DNA from: CAYMCO01 sp964388955
GTDB taxonomy: Bacteria > Chloroflexota > Anaerolineae > Anaerolineales > E44-bin32
Direction: 5' to 3'
DNA: 64,000 nt
Assembly: GCA_964388955.1 (NCBI GenBank)
Contig: CAYMCO010000001.1
Span: 62,001-126,000, forward strand
Of the stretch, positions 8,623-17,095 are shown one piece after another. The first letter of the stretch is position 1. Each line of letters opens with the position of its first letter. The notes beneath the pieces are model-generated. The model searched no databases. It was not told where the DNA came from and worked only from the letters and a program-made list of their open reading frames with translations. A program made the translations under genes and the position numbers.

Positions 8623-10002
8623 ATGTTTGAGCATATGTTCACTCCGAGGAATATTGCCGTTGTTGGCGCTAGCAATAAACGGGACAAGATGGGCAATCTT
8701 TTCATCAGGAATCTGCTCTCTGGCTTTCCCGGAAGAATATTTCCGGTCCATCCCACCGTGCGTGAGATTGATGGGTTGAAAGCATATCCCGACCTTTCTG
8801 CAGTGCCAGGCAAGATCGACCTTCTCGTGCCTCTAATCCCTGCGAGCGAAGTCATCTCCCTCGTGAGGGATTGCGCGAAGGGCCAAGTGAACGTTCTATT
8901 GGCAATTCCGAGCGGATTTGGTGAAGTGCCGATAACTGGGAAGCCGCTTCAAGAGGAATTACGGGCACTTGCCAAAGAAAGAGGAATTCGGGTTGTCGGC
9001 CCAAACAGCGTCGGGCTGTTCAACTGTCCATATGGTCTGAACGCTTCCATGGTTCCTGAGCGGCCGCCTGGTGGATCAGGATTCTCTTGTGTCACCCAGA
9101 GCGGCGGATTTGGGATGGCTATCTACATGTATACACTTGATAATGAGATGGAAATGGCCAAGTTCTGCGATCTGGGGAATTCATCTGATGTCAAGCCCCA
9201 TGAAGTACTTGGATACCTGGCCGAAGACGATGAAACTCAGATTATAGGTGCCTTTCTGGAAGCATACATAGAACGGGATGTCTTTCTTGATTGCGCTGAA
9301 ATGGTTGCTCAAGAAAAGCCTATGATTTTGACCAAGCTAGGGCATACTCGCGCTGGAACACGTGCCTCATATGCTCATATTGGTCAACCTGCGGGTGATT
9401 CCTCTTCTCCAGAAGGAAAGCTCCGGATTATTCCTGCGAGCACAGGTCTGGAGATGTTGGATATTGCGAAAGGGCTGAGTTGGCAATCGCTGCCCACTGG
9501 GAGGAAGGTGGGAATAGTTACCGGCTCAGGCGGCGTTGGGGCAGAATTGGCGGATCTCTGCATAGACCATTCACTGGAGGTGCCTAGTTTCTCGCAAGAG
9601 CTACAGGACAGATTGCGACCGTTGCTCCCTGCCTACGCAAGCGTTCAAAACCCGGTCGACTTGACGCCTATTTGGCATGAATATGCCAAGCTCTATCCAC
9701 CTATTCTTGAGACACTAAATTCCTCAAACGAGGTTGATATCTTGCTTGTGACAATCATTGATGTGGCTACAACCCAAGAGCCTCTGATGCACGCTGTCTC
9801 AGAAACAATAGAGAAGCTTCGTCAGGAAAGCTCCTACGTAAAACCCATCTATATAAACTGGGCTGCACCCCACAGCATGCGGGAACATAGGCAAGTGCTG
9901 CAGAGGGGGCACATTCCCTGCTACAAATCCACTCTCTCTACTGTGCGAACCGCGGCCGCGATTTGCGATTATGCCAGATTTCCGTATGAGAGGGAGATCT
10001 GA
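8623..10002 (+). CDS. NDP-forming acyl-CoA synthetase, alpha-subunit type (CoA-binding)
   Basis: This 459-aa protein matches the alpha part of ADP-forming acetate/acyl-CoA ligases, relatives of succinyl-CoA synthetase that interconvert acyl-CoA and acid with ATP synthesis. A CoA-binding Rossmann domain (PRNIAVVGASNKRDKMGNLF) is followed by two ligase-CoA domains (GFSCVTQSGGFGMA, VGIVTGSGGVGAELADLC). The segment around residue 252 (ASYAHIGQPAG) aligns with the family's phosphohistidine motif (SHTGxLAG), and the His is kept. The ATP-grasp beta subunit is neither fused nor encoded nearby, so it needs a partner elsewhere or does a related job. It heads a cluster with a GNAT gene (4-base gap) and a LIV-type transporter. 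Confidence 0.85.
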   Translation: MFEHMFTPRNIAVVGASNKRDKMGNLFIRNLLSGFPGRIFPVHPTVREIDGLKAYPDLSAVPGKIDLLVPLIPASEVISLVRDCAKGQVNVLLAIPSGFGEVPITGKPLQEELRALAKERGIRVVGPNSVGLFNCPYGLNASMVPERPPGGSGFSCVTQSGGFGMAIYMYTLDNEMEMAKFCDLGNSSDVKPHEVLGYLAEDDETQIIGAFLEAYIERDVFLDCAEMVAQEKPMILTKLGHTRAGTRASYAHIGQPAGDSSSPEGKLRIIPASTGLEMLDIAKGLSWQSLPTGRKVGIVTGSGGVGAELADLCIDHSLEVPSFSQELQDRLRPLLPAYASVQNPVDLTPIWHEYAKLYPPILETLNSSNEVDILLVTIIDVATTQEPLMHAVSETIEKLRQESSYVKPIYINWAAPHSMREHRQVLQRGHIPCYKSTLSTVRTAAAICDYARFPYEREI

Positions 10003-10005
10003 AAT

Positions 10006-10722
10006 ATGGAAGACTCTCAATTCCACTGGTACCGCCAGCTTGCGGTCAACACTATTCGATATGAGGGGTTGCATGTCCTGTTGTGGCGGCTGATGCAGTA
10101 CTCGCTGTCCCCGCTCGGTCGTTTGGGAATGCTCTCTTTCTGCCGGAAAGATCTAACTCAGGGATTGCTGGATATTCGAGCGAAGGTTGTTCTGACCATA
10201 AATCGAGCAACGGAAGCCGATATCGATCAATTAACGATGTTAGCATCGTCGCGGTATGGTCCTTCACAGAGGCGAGAGTTGTTCAGCGAACGCAGTATTC
10301 GTGAGACGATTCTTGATCGATTCGAACATGCTGCAACATGCTTCGTGGCTCGCATTGGTGAAGAGATCGTGCATTACAATTGGATATTCTTTCACAGGCA
10401 TGTGTGGGAGCCTGGAGGACCTTGCTTGATAACTATGGGTAATCGTGAAGCCTTGTGCGACGATGGTTTCACACCAGAAGATTGGCGAGGAAGAGCAATC
10501 CACGGCGCTGTCAACAATGCAATGCTCAACTTCCTCCAGCAGTCCGGTTTCGAGACCGCGTACACGCTCGTAAATTCGTTCAATCTATCCTCAAAGAAGG
10601 CCTTGCACAAAGTAGGTTGGGATTTCTTCGCCAACTTTCTTTATTTCACCCTTCGAAAATCGCAAAAGACCTTCGGATTGGAAGTCCGCGGCTCCATTGC
10701 CCCATTCAGTGTAATAAGATAG
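10006..10722 (+). CDS. GNAT-family acetyltransferase-like protein
   Basis: A 238-aa protein that starts 4 bases after the acyl-CoA synthetase stop, with GGGAG upstream, so the two are probably co-transcribed and perhaps coupled. Residues from about 65 resemble a GNAT fold: INRATEADIDQL opens strand 1, FVARIGEEIVHYNWIFF supplies central strands, and YTLVNSFNLSSKKALHKVGW is the typical end of the domain, where N-x-x-S and K-x-G-W recur. The first 60 residues are an extra segment with no clear match. The substrate is unknown; the pairing suggests use of an acyl-CoA made or bound by its neighbour. Confidence 0.7.
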   Translation: MEDSQFHWYRQLAVNTIRYEGLHVLLWRLMQYSLSPLGRLGMLSFCRKDLTQGLLDIRAKVVLTINRATEADIDQLTMLASSRYGPSQRRELFSERSIRETILDRFEHAATCFVARIGEEIVHYNWIFFHRHVWEPGGPCLITMGNREALCDDGFTPEDWRGRAIHGAVNNAMLNFLQQSGFETAYTLVNSFNLSSKKALHKVGWDFFANFLYFTLRKSQKTFGLEVRGSIAPFSVIR

Positions 10723-11036
10723 ATCAAATGCCTCGAGCGCGTGGTTGTTGAGTTGCCCTGTATTTGCTCACGCTGTGACTCCGCAAGCTTCAAGTAACAT
10801 TTCTCAGCAGCGTCCGTTCTCATCATTGAGAAATTGGTTCCACCTTTTTTTGCGGGCGCTGCCATAAACACAATCGAGCGATTCTTAGGTAGATCATTCC
10901 GAAGACTACATTTAGATGCCTTATTCTGACGCTTCCGTATCACGGGAAGGGGGAGCTTAGCCAATAATGGAAGCCGAGAATATTCCAATCGGATAATTAG
11001 GCCGCACACCAGAGTTACAGGAAAGGAAGGATATCT
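10723..11036. other. Intergenic region upstream of the ABC transporter operon
   Basis: About 310 bases with no supported gene. It probably holds the promoter of the transporter genes, but I could not identify a confident -35/-10 pair. The ribosome-binding site of the next gene (GGAAGGA) is at its right end. Confidence 0.4.
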
Positions 11037-12281
11037 ATGTTTTCAAAGAAACTGAGGGCGATACCGTATCTCATTATCCTCTCGCTTATCTTTGGCGCTT
11101 GTGGGCCAGCCGAACCTGCAGCCAGCACGGATGGGGAATCGACCTTTGACTGCACGGTAACCATAGGTGCACCGATAAGTGAGACTGGCAGATTTGCTCG
11201 GGAAGGAGCATGGAATCAGCGGGGATACGATCTCTGGAAAGAATGGGTCAATACCGAGTACGGGGGGATCAAGCTGGGTGAGCAGAGATGCGAGGCCAAG
11301 CTCATCTACTACGATGATGAAAGCGACCCCGACACGTCAGCAAAACTGATCGAGAGATTAATCACCGAAGATAAAGTCGATTTCTTGCTGGGACCCTATT
11401 CCAGTACGATAACATTGGGCACCAGTGCAATCGCAGAGAAGTATGGGGTCATCATGGTCGAAGCTCATGGTGCCTCGGAAACCCTCTTCGAACGCGGATT
11501 TAAGAATCTCTTCGCGGTCCTTACCCCAGCTTCCTACTATACAGAATCCGCGCTCAAGGCCTTGGCTGAAGCAGGAGCGAAGACAGTGGTGGTCGCAGTA
11601 TTGGATGATACATTCTCGGCTTCTGCAGCAGAAGGTGCCGTGAGATGGTGCGATGATTATGGGCTTGAGGTCTTGGCACAGGAGACCTATCCTGCCGATG
11701 TAGCCGATATCTCCGGCATGATGACAAAGTTCCGCGATTTGGAGCCGGATGTTTTCGTGGGCGCAGGGCACTTTAATGACTCCGTGCTCTTCATCCGCAG
11801 CGCCCAGGAATTGGGATTTGCCCCCAAAGCGATGATGCTTACCGTTGGACCTGATAGTCCTGATTTCATCGCTGAACTTGGAGACGACGCGAACTTCATC
11901 ATGGGCGATTCTCAATGGGACAAGACTATGCTTTATGAGGATGAGTATTTCGGGACGGCCGCCGACTATGCCGAGCGCTATATAGAGCGATACGGAGAAG
12001 CCCCGCCATATCAATCAGCCAGTTCAACGGCTGCCGCCCTAGCGCTACACCTCGCAATCGAGCAGGCTGGGACTCTGGAGATGGATGCTGTGCGAGAGGC
12101 ATTGCGAAATCTAGACATAAATACCTTCTATGGTCCAATTAATTTTGATGATACTGGCAAGAATACGGCCAAGCCAATGGTGACGATTCAGGTGCTCGAT
12201 GGCGAGGCGAGAGTTGTGGCACCAACTGATGTGGCCACCGCGGACCTGATCTATCCAATGCCGGGCTGGGAAGAACGATAG
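11037..12281 (+). CDS. Branched-chain amino acid-type ABC transporter, substrate-binding lipoprotein
   Basis: A 414-aa periplasmic-binding-protein-type lipoprotein (Peripla_BP_6/LivJ family). The signal peptide ends in a lipobox (LIFGACGPAEP, lipidated Cys about residue 22). The mature protein has the family opening (VTIGAPISETGRFAREGAWN) and a PYSSTITLGTSAIAEKYGV segment typical of the ligand cleft. The family binds branched-chain amino acids, amides, urea or aromatic acids, and sequence alone does not fix the ligand. It is the first gene of a LivJ-H-M-G-F set. A strong hairpin separates it from the permease genes. Confidence 0.92.
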   Translation: MFSKKLRAIPYLIILSLIFGACGPAEPAASTDGESTFDCTVTIGAPISETGRFAREGAWNQRGYDLWKEWVNTEYGGIKLGEQRCEAKLIYYDDESDPDTSAKLIERLITEDKVDFLLGPYSSTITLGTSAIAEKYGVIMVEAHGASETLFERGFKNLFAVLTPASYYTESALKALAEAGAKTVVVAVLDDTFSASAAEGAVRWCDDYGLEVLAQETYPADVADISGMMTKFRDLEPDVFVGAGHFNDSVLFIRSAQELGFAPKAMMLTVGPDSPDFIAELGDDANFIMGDSQWDKTMLYEDEYFGTAADYAERYIERYGEAPPYQSASSTAAALALHLAIEQAGTLEMDAVREALRNLDINTFYGPINFDDTGKNTAKPMVTIQVLDGEARVVAPTDVATADLIYPMPGWEER

Positions 12282-12297
12282 ACCGGTATCTGCACGA

Positions 12298-12348
12298 AAC
12301 GTGATGCGTGAATCTAGGTGTCTAGAAGATCACGCATCACGTTCTTTT
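12298..12348 (+). terminator. Strong hairpin between binding-protein and permease genes
   Basis: A perfect 14-bp stem, aacgtgatgcgtga (12298-12311) and tcacgcatcacgtt (12330-12343), encloses an 18-base loop and is followed by cttttg. It sits in the 128-base gap after the binding-protein gene. It probably terminates most transcripts or protects the upstream mRNA 3' end, making the binding protein more abundant than the permeases. Confidence 0.6.
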
Positions 12349-12409
12349 GTAGATAAGGCTATTCTACTCAATTTGCAGCATAGATCGCAATCAAGCTGGA
12401 GATGGTTCC

Positions 12410-13294
12410 TTGGACCAATTCCTGCAAGTAATGGTTAACGGAATTATGCTTGGAGGGTTCTATGCAATTATGACCCTGGGTTTTTCGATTATCTGGGGCG
12501 TTATGGGAATAATTAATCTGGCGCACGGAGAGTTCCTCATGGTTGGGGCCTACCTGGCGTGGTTTCTGAATCGCCAGTTTGGGATAGAGCCATTGATGTC
12601 GCTATTCTTGGTAGCTCCAATCATGTTCGTAATCGGCTATCTCTTGCAGCGAGCCCTAATTAATCGAATAATCGAACGCCCCCAGCTGATCTCCTTGTTC
12701 ATAACGTACGCATTGTCAATCATCCTCGCCAATACATTCAAATTGCTTTTCACGGCCACACCGAGAAGCGTAAACACTATACTTGGTGGCTTTTGGCGAT
12801 TTGGAGCAATAACATTGCCCGTGGTAAAGACCTACGACCTTGTCATCGCACTGGGCATGATGGGTGGCCTATTTCTTCTCCTCCAATTCACAAGGTTGGG
12901 AAAGAGCATTCGGGCCGCTTCACAGAACCGTATGGCAGCCAGACTGGTTGGTATAAAGATTTCATCAGTCTACGCCCTTTCATTCGCCATCAGTATTGCT
13001 GCCACATCAGCAGCAGGCGTGCTTTTCAGCTTGACTCAACCGATCTTTCCATTCATGGGCCTATCGTTCACTCTCAAAGCATTTGCGATAACAGCGATGT
13101 CAGGGCTGGGCAATATTCGTGGGACTTTGCTTGGCAGCATCCTACTTGGATTAATTGAGTCGTCTATCGCGACTTATATTCCTGGGGTGGGCACCAATTT
13201 GGGAGTAATCGCCTCCTTCGTGATATTGGTGATCGTCTTGGTTTTCAGGCCGCATGGGTTGTTTGGCGGACTCCAACCCATGGAGTCGCAATGA
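12410..13294 (+). CDS. Branched-chain amino acid-type ABC transporter permease (LivH-like)
   Basis: A 294-aa integral membrane protein of the LivH family. It begins with a TTG codon preceded by GGAG. The N-terminus (VNGIMLGGFYAIMTLGFSII, then GVMGIINLAHGEFLMVGAYL) is the family signature, and about eight hydrophobic segments span the protein. The GLGNIRGTLLGSILLGLIES segment near the C-terminus contacts the ATPase in this family. Its stop overlaps the start of the next permease by 4 bases, so translation is likely coupled. Confidence 0.92.
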   Translation: MDQFLQVMVNGIMLGGFYAIMTLGFSIIWGVMGIINLAHGEFLMVGAYLAWFLNRQFGIEPLMSLFLVAPIMFVIGYLLQRALINRIIERPQLISLFITYALSIILANTFKLLFTATPRSVNTILGGFWRFGAITLPVVKTYDLVIALGMMGGLFLLLQFTRLGKSIRAASQNRMAARLVGIKISSVYALSFAISIAATSAAGVLFSLTQPIFPFMGLSFTLKAFAITAMSGLGNIRGTLLGSILLGLIESSIATYIPGVGTNLGVIASFVILVIVLVFRPHGLFGGLQPMESQ

Positions 13295-14325
13295 GGCGAA
13301 TTGCGCCAATAGCGCAGCTCTTTGAGAGGCTCCGTCTGAACCAATGGGGTGTCGTCACGTTGACGCTATCGCTGTTTGTGTTGCCAATTCCAGCGATGAT
13401 CGGTTGGGAGCAAAGCCCCATAACGAATTCTCTCCTATTTTCCCTTACTCAGATGTTCATGTTGATCACATTATCAAGTGATTGGAATTTGATAAGTGGA
13501 TTCACTGGATATATAGACTTTGGTCACATAACATTCTTTGGATTAGGTGCTTACTCAACGGGTATATTGATGGCCAAACTCGCATGGCCATTCCTTCCAA
13601 CATTGCTTGTCGGTGGGATAATCTCAATGGGTGCAGCCATTCTCATCGGCAGAGCAACCATGCACCTTAAGGGTCCCTATTTCTCGATTGCTATGATGGC
13701 AACCTTCGCTGCAACCCGTGAAATCATACGGGTCGCACGCCCCTTTACTGGTGGGGGACCTGGTCTAACGCTTCCGCCCTACCTAAACCGTCCGTTGTTC
13801 TATTATGTGACATTGTGCCAAGCTGTAATTGTCATCGTCGCGGTTTGGTGGATAAGACGTTCGGCGTTTGGTGCAACTCTAGTGGCCATACGTGAAGACG
13901 AAACCGGCGCGGAGATGCGGGGCATCAATACCAATCTCCATAAGGTCGTGGTATTTGCGATAGCTGCACTTTCATCCGGAGTGGTAGGAGGGTTGTGGGC
14001 CTACCAAAACACCTTCATCGCTCCGGATCTTGTATTCATGGATAGTCGAACGATTGAGATCGCGATAATGGCAATTCTCGGTGGACTGGGCACCGTTCCA
14101 GGGCCCGTTATTGGAGCGATCATAATATACTGGCTGCGGGACGCAGTCTGGGCAAATCTCTTGCAGTTCCACCTGATCGCAGAGGGGATTCTGCTTATCG
14201 TGATCATCCTGTTGCTGCCAAGAGGGATCTTGGGATCATTGCGCCAATTTGCAGCAGGAATTCGAGGATTCCCCAATTCCAGTTTGTTAGATCACACGGA
14301 GAACGTAAGGGAAGAAAGAATATGA
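13291..14325 (+). CDS. Branched-chain amino acid-type ABC transporter permease (LivM-like)
   Basis: A 344-aa membrane protein, the second permease of the transporter. The family motif reads SGFTGYIDFGHITFFGLGAY. The conserved loop SAFGATLVAIREDETGAEMRG is followed by a run of membrane segments and AILGGLGTVPGPVIGAIII near the end. It overlaps livH-like by 4 bases at the start and livG-like by 4 bases at the end. Confidence 0.92.
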   Translation: MRRIAPIAQLFERLRLNQWGVVTLTLSLFVLPIPAMIGWEQSPITNSLLFSLTQMFMLITLSSDWNLISGFTGYIDFGHITFFGLGAYSTGILMAKLAWPFLPTLLVGGIISMGAAILIGRATMHLKGPYFSIAMMATFAATREIIRVARPFTGGGPGLTLPPYLNRPLFYYVTLCQAVIVIVAVWWIRRSAFGATLVAIREDETGAEMRGINTNLHKVVVFAIAALSSGVVGGLWAYQNTFIAPDLVFMDSRTIEIAIMAILGGLGTVPGPVIGAIIIYWLRDAVWANLLQFHLIAEGILLIVIILLLPRGILGSLRQFAAGIRGFPNSSLLDHTENVREERI

Positions 14326-15122
14326 TCCGGCAGTCTACCAATCTGGAACCGATACTTGAAGGACGCAACATTAGCAAGCATTTCGGTGGATTAAGAGCCC
14401 TTAGTCACGTTGACTTCATAATCTATCCTGGCGAGATTGCTGGCCTAATCGGACCCAATGGTAGCGGGAAGACAACCTTGGTCGACTGTCTCAGTCGCAT
14501 GCAAGATGTCAGTCAGGGGTGGGTCAAGTTCAAGGGGACCGAGATTACGAGAAAGAGAGCGTACCGAGTTGCACACATGGGCTTGGCCCGCACTTTCCAA
14601 GTAGTCCGCGTGTATCGAGAGATGACCGTACTTGAGAATGTGCTGCTTAGCAGACAATGGCGGGGAGAGGGACTACTCGCTCAGTTGCAGAAGAGTACGG
14701 TTGAAGTAGAAGGACAGGCAAAAGAAATCCTTCAATTCTTGGCTCTTGCGGATTTGATGGGGGAACAGGCAGGCAATCTATCTGTCGGACAACAACGGTT
14801 GCTGGAAATTGGTATGGCCCTTATGCCGAAGCCAGACTTGATCTTCTTTGATGAGGCGACGGCAGGCATCAATCCGAGACTAATCACGAAGATTAAGGAC
14901 CGCATTCGGGACCTCAATCAGGAATCCGGCACGACAATCGTATTAATTGAACATAATATGAATGCCATCGCAGATCTTTGTGACCGTATCTATGTGCTGA
15001 ACCAGGGCGAAAAGCTTGCCGAGGGTACTCCAGAAGCGGTTTTCAGCGATGAGAGAGTCATTGAGGCATACTTGGGGTCACGTATCGCAGCACCAGGGAT
15101 TGGCAACAATGAGGAACCTTGA
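14322..15122 (+). CDS. Branched-chain amino acid-type ABC transporter ATPase (LivG-like)
   Basis: A 266-aa ATP-binding subunit. Walker A is GPNGSGKTT, the ABC signature reads LSVGQQRLLEIG (Val where Gly is more usual), and Walker B is LIFFDEATAGI followed by the H-loop His in VLIEHNM. The LARTFQVVRVYREMTVLENV region is typical of LivG. It pairs with the LivF-like ATPase encoded next, whose start lies inside its last 14 bases. Confidence 0.93.
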   Translation: MIRQSTNLEPILEGRNISKHFGGLRALSHVDFIIYPGEIAGLIGPNGSGKTTLVDCLSRMQDVSQGWVKFKGTEITRKRAYRVAHMGLARTFQVVRVYREMTVLENVLLSRQWRGEGLLAQLQKSTVEVEGQAKEILQFLALADLMGEQAGNLSVGQQRLLEIGMALMPKPDLIFFDEATAGINPRLITKIKDRIRDLNQESGTTIVLIEHNMNAIADLCDRIYVLNQGEKLAEGTPEAVFSDERVIEAYLGSRIAAPGIGNNEEP

Positions 15123-15873
15123 AGCGATATTGCGCGTGGAAAATATCCATGCGGGTTATCAAGGTTACGACATTCTTAAAGGAATAAGCTTCCAGGTCGA
15201 TTCAGAAGAGATCGTATGTGTGATCGGGCCGAACGGTGCTGGCAAATCAACAATCTTCAATGCGCTATATGGCTTGATTAGGATACGGTCAGGACATATC
15301 TGGTTTGACGGGCAAGAGGTAACTGGCTTCCGTCCACAGGAAATGCTCTATACGGGAATTTCCATGGTCGCCCAGTGGAGAAGTCTGTTTCCCCAGATGA
15401 CGGTCTATGAAAACCTTGAATTGGGCATGTACACTTCAAGAGACAAGAAAAGAGTCAAGAGGCGGATCGAAGATCTATTTTCGCGATTTCCAATACTTGA
15501 GAACCGGGCCAGCCAAAAGGCCGGGACGCTCAGTGGAGGTGAACAACGCATGCTAGAGATAGGGAGGGCGCTCTTGCTGAGGCCAAAGCTCCTCTTGATC
15601 GATGAGCCATCCGCTGGGCTTGCTCCCCTTGCGACGGATAATATCTATGGAAAGTTGACCTCCATGAACAGGGATTACGGGTTGACGATCTTGATGATTG
15701 AGCAAAATGCCAGACGGGGGTTAGAAATAAGCGATAGGGGGTACGTTCTTGATTTGGGTCGGATAATATACGAAGGCAGCGCAAGAGATCTGATAACTGA
15801 CCCTGAAGTGCGGCGGTTATTCTTGGGCGGCGCCAGTCAATCGCATATTAAGCGAGAGTCACATGTTTCGTGA
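15109..15873 (+). CDS. Branched-chain amino acid-type ABC transporter ATPase (LivF-like)
   Basis: A 254-aa second ATPase. I chose the ATG at 15109 (MRNLEAILRVENIHAGYQGY) because family homology starts there; the open frame reaches back to 15016. Walker A is GPNGAGKST, the signature is LSGGEQRMLEIGRALL, Walker B is LLLIDEPSAGL, and the H-loop reads LMIEQNARRGLE, with Gln following Glu as in LivF proteins. It closes the five-gene transporter set. Confidence 0.93.
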   Translation: MRNLEAILRVENIHAGYQGYDILKGISFQVDSEEIVCVIGPNGAGKSTIFNALYGLIRIRSGHIWFDGQEVTGFRPQEMLYTGISMVAQWRSLFPQMTVYENLELGMYTSRDKKRVKRRIEDLFSRFPILENRASQKAGTLSGGEQRMLEIGRALLLRPKLLLIDEPSAGLAPLATDNIYGKLTSMNRDYGLTILMIEQNARRGLEISDRGYVLDLGRIIYEGSARDLITDPEVRRLFLGGASQSHIKRESHVS

Positions 15874-16305
15874 TCGGGCGATCTGGATCTTTCGGCCACA
15901 ATGTTCGTATCGATGAGATCAAGATACGGACGTGTATGTGTGTGGCATCGCCATTCAGGACTAGCGATAGCATTGAATACAAGAAATCTCCGCAAGCATG
16001 TGATCGTGACCAGCTAGCCTTCTGCCATCTTGCACATCCCCCAGTATGCGAGAAATCCTGCGGTGGAGAGAGGATACTTAGGGTTTTGGCAGTCGAATTC
16101 CAAAGCCTTATCTGGGCTGTTAAGGTATCTCCCCTCTCCAGGAGAATCGCCTACCTTGGTCCGTCCTGTCCACAGTTTCTATCCAGGCGTAAGCGCTCAT
16201 CGCCCGAACTGCACCGAACTGCGCCGGAAAGGGAGCACCCATCAGCAGGATGGGTGCAAATAGCGGAGAATATGGTGATTTCTTTCTACAATATCGCCAG
16301 ATCTC
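15874..16305. other. Right end of the island, no gene seen
   Basis: About 430 bases between the transporter and the tRNA. An integrase would normally lie here for an island at this tRNA 3' end, but I see no integrase motif in any frame. The final 100 bases hold the direct repeats and hairpin described at 16207-16257. Confidence 0.5.
16207..16257. repeat. Direct repeats and hairpin at the second island end
   Basis: Two near-identical units, aactgcaccg (16207-16216) and aactgcgccg (16217-16226), precede an 8-bp hairpin, gcacccat (16235-16242) and atgggtgc (16250-16257), with a 7-base loop. The tRNA-derived repeat begins 53 bases later. The order, spacing and partial sequence mirror 7281-7334, so both look like the same kind of element end. 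Confidence 0.6.
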
Positions 16306-16381
16306 TGGCGCGCCCGGAGGGACTCGAACCCCCAGCCTACTGATTCGAAGTCAGGCGCTCTATCCATTGAGCTACGGGCGC
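16306..16381 (-). tRNA. tRNA-Arg (anticodon UCG)
   Basis: The minus strand folds as a 76-base cloverleaf. The acceptor stem GCGCCCG (16375-16381) pairs with CGGGCGC (16310-16316), followed by discriminator G and an encoded CCA (16306-16308). The D arm is GCTC-loop-GAGC. The anticodon loop is CTTCGAA with anticodon TCG, reading CGA and other CGN arginine codons. The T arm contains GGTTCGAGTCC. The top pair of the anticodon stem is a C-T mismatch. The 3' part is the attachment site for the island on its left, and the gene remains complete after integration. Confidence 0.93.
16311..16351. repeat. Putative attachment site within tRNA-Arg
   Basis: This is the counterpart of 7386-7426: 41 bases with one mismatch, covering the acceptor 3' strand, T arm and 3' side of the anticodon arm of the intact tRNA gene. 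Confidence 0.85.
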
Positions 16382-17095
16382 GATTACGGGCGGAATTATA
16401 CCGCGAATCCCCCCTAGACCTGCCCGGGCAACGCGCTGAGGCGGGCGCGGAATGGTGCCCGATGCGTCGAGAACCTATTCGGGCCTCGATCCATCGGCGG
16501 CATCAGCTCCGGAGATCTGCCGGGTGCTGCCGGCGGCCTCTGGCCTCCCAGCACGGCGGGGCGCGCACATGCCTGGGCTGCCAAAGGCCAGGCGAAAGCG
16601 CCCGACTTGGCGCTCGATGTCGTGGAGCATGGCTTGGTAACGCAGCAGATCCTCGGCTTTCATGTGTCGAGGGTACGCGGCGGGGCCGCTCGTGTCCATC
16701 CCTTGGGCGGGGGATTTCTCGGCTCCCCCTCCGGGGGAATGGGCTCCAGAAAACTGCGCATAGCCATTGCAGGCGGACGGCGGCATGCTCACGCCGGTGT
16801 GCAATCCCACGCGATCGGCGGATAATCTCAGGGCGTGGCATGACGCAGCGCATAGGCGGTGGAGCGATCCCTCTCCCCGAAGGACGAGCAGAAGCCTCCG
16901 CTCCAAACCAGATGGACTCGCTCCCCGGGAGAGGCCCGTCAAGCGGCGACAGGGGGCCCTCGCGGCACAGAGTCGCGGATGCACCATCAGCGGCCATTCT
17001 ATCGACGATGCGGCCAGAGCATAGTAGACTAGCAGGATCTTGCGTGGGGCCGAGCAGCGGAGCATGCATCGCAGCACAGGAAGCATCGCAGCCAA
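16382..17095. other. Intergenic region with one weak small ORF
   Basis: About 710 GC-rich bases beyond the tRNA, on the conserved-chromosome side. The only frame with protein-like character is 16475-16663 on the minus strand (62 codons). It starts MKAEDLLRYQAMLHDIERQV, which would form an amphipathic helix, but no ribosome-binding site precedes it. Longer open frames on both strands look like composition artefacts of GC-rich DNA. Confidence 0.35.

Larger units (their letters stand above)
7386..16351. mobile_element. Putative integrated island bounded by tRNA-Arg direct repeats
   Basis: The 41-base direct repeats delimit about 9 kb of comparatively AT-rich DNA carrying an acyl-CoA synthetase alpha-like gene, a GNAT gene and a five-gene ABC transporter. 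The integrase (6069-7247) lies just outside the left repeat, not inside. The simplest reading is two islands in tandem: a left one with its own integrase ending at 7386, and this one inserted later between the left island and the tRNA. No integrase remains inside this interval. Confidence 0.55.

Noticed and set aside
15870..16343. 157-codon frame ending in LARPEGLEPPAY
   Set aside because: It runs into the tRNA-Arg gene and has no protein-like character or start signal.
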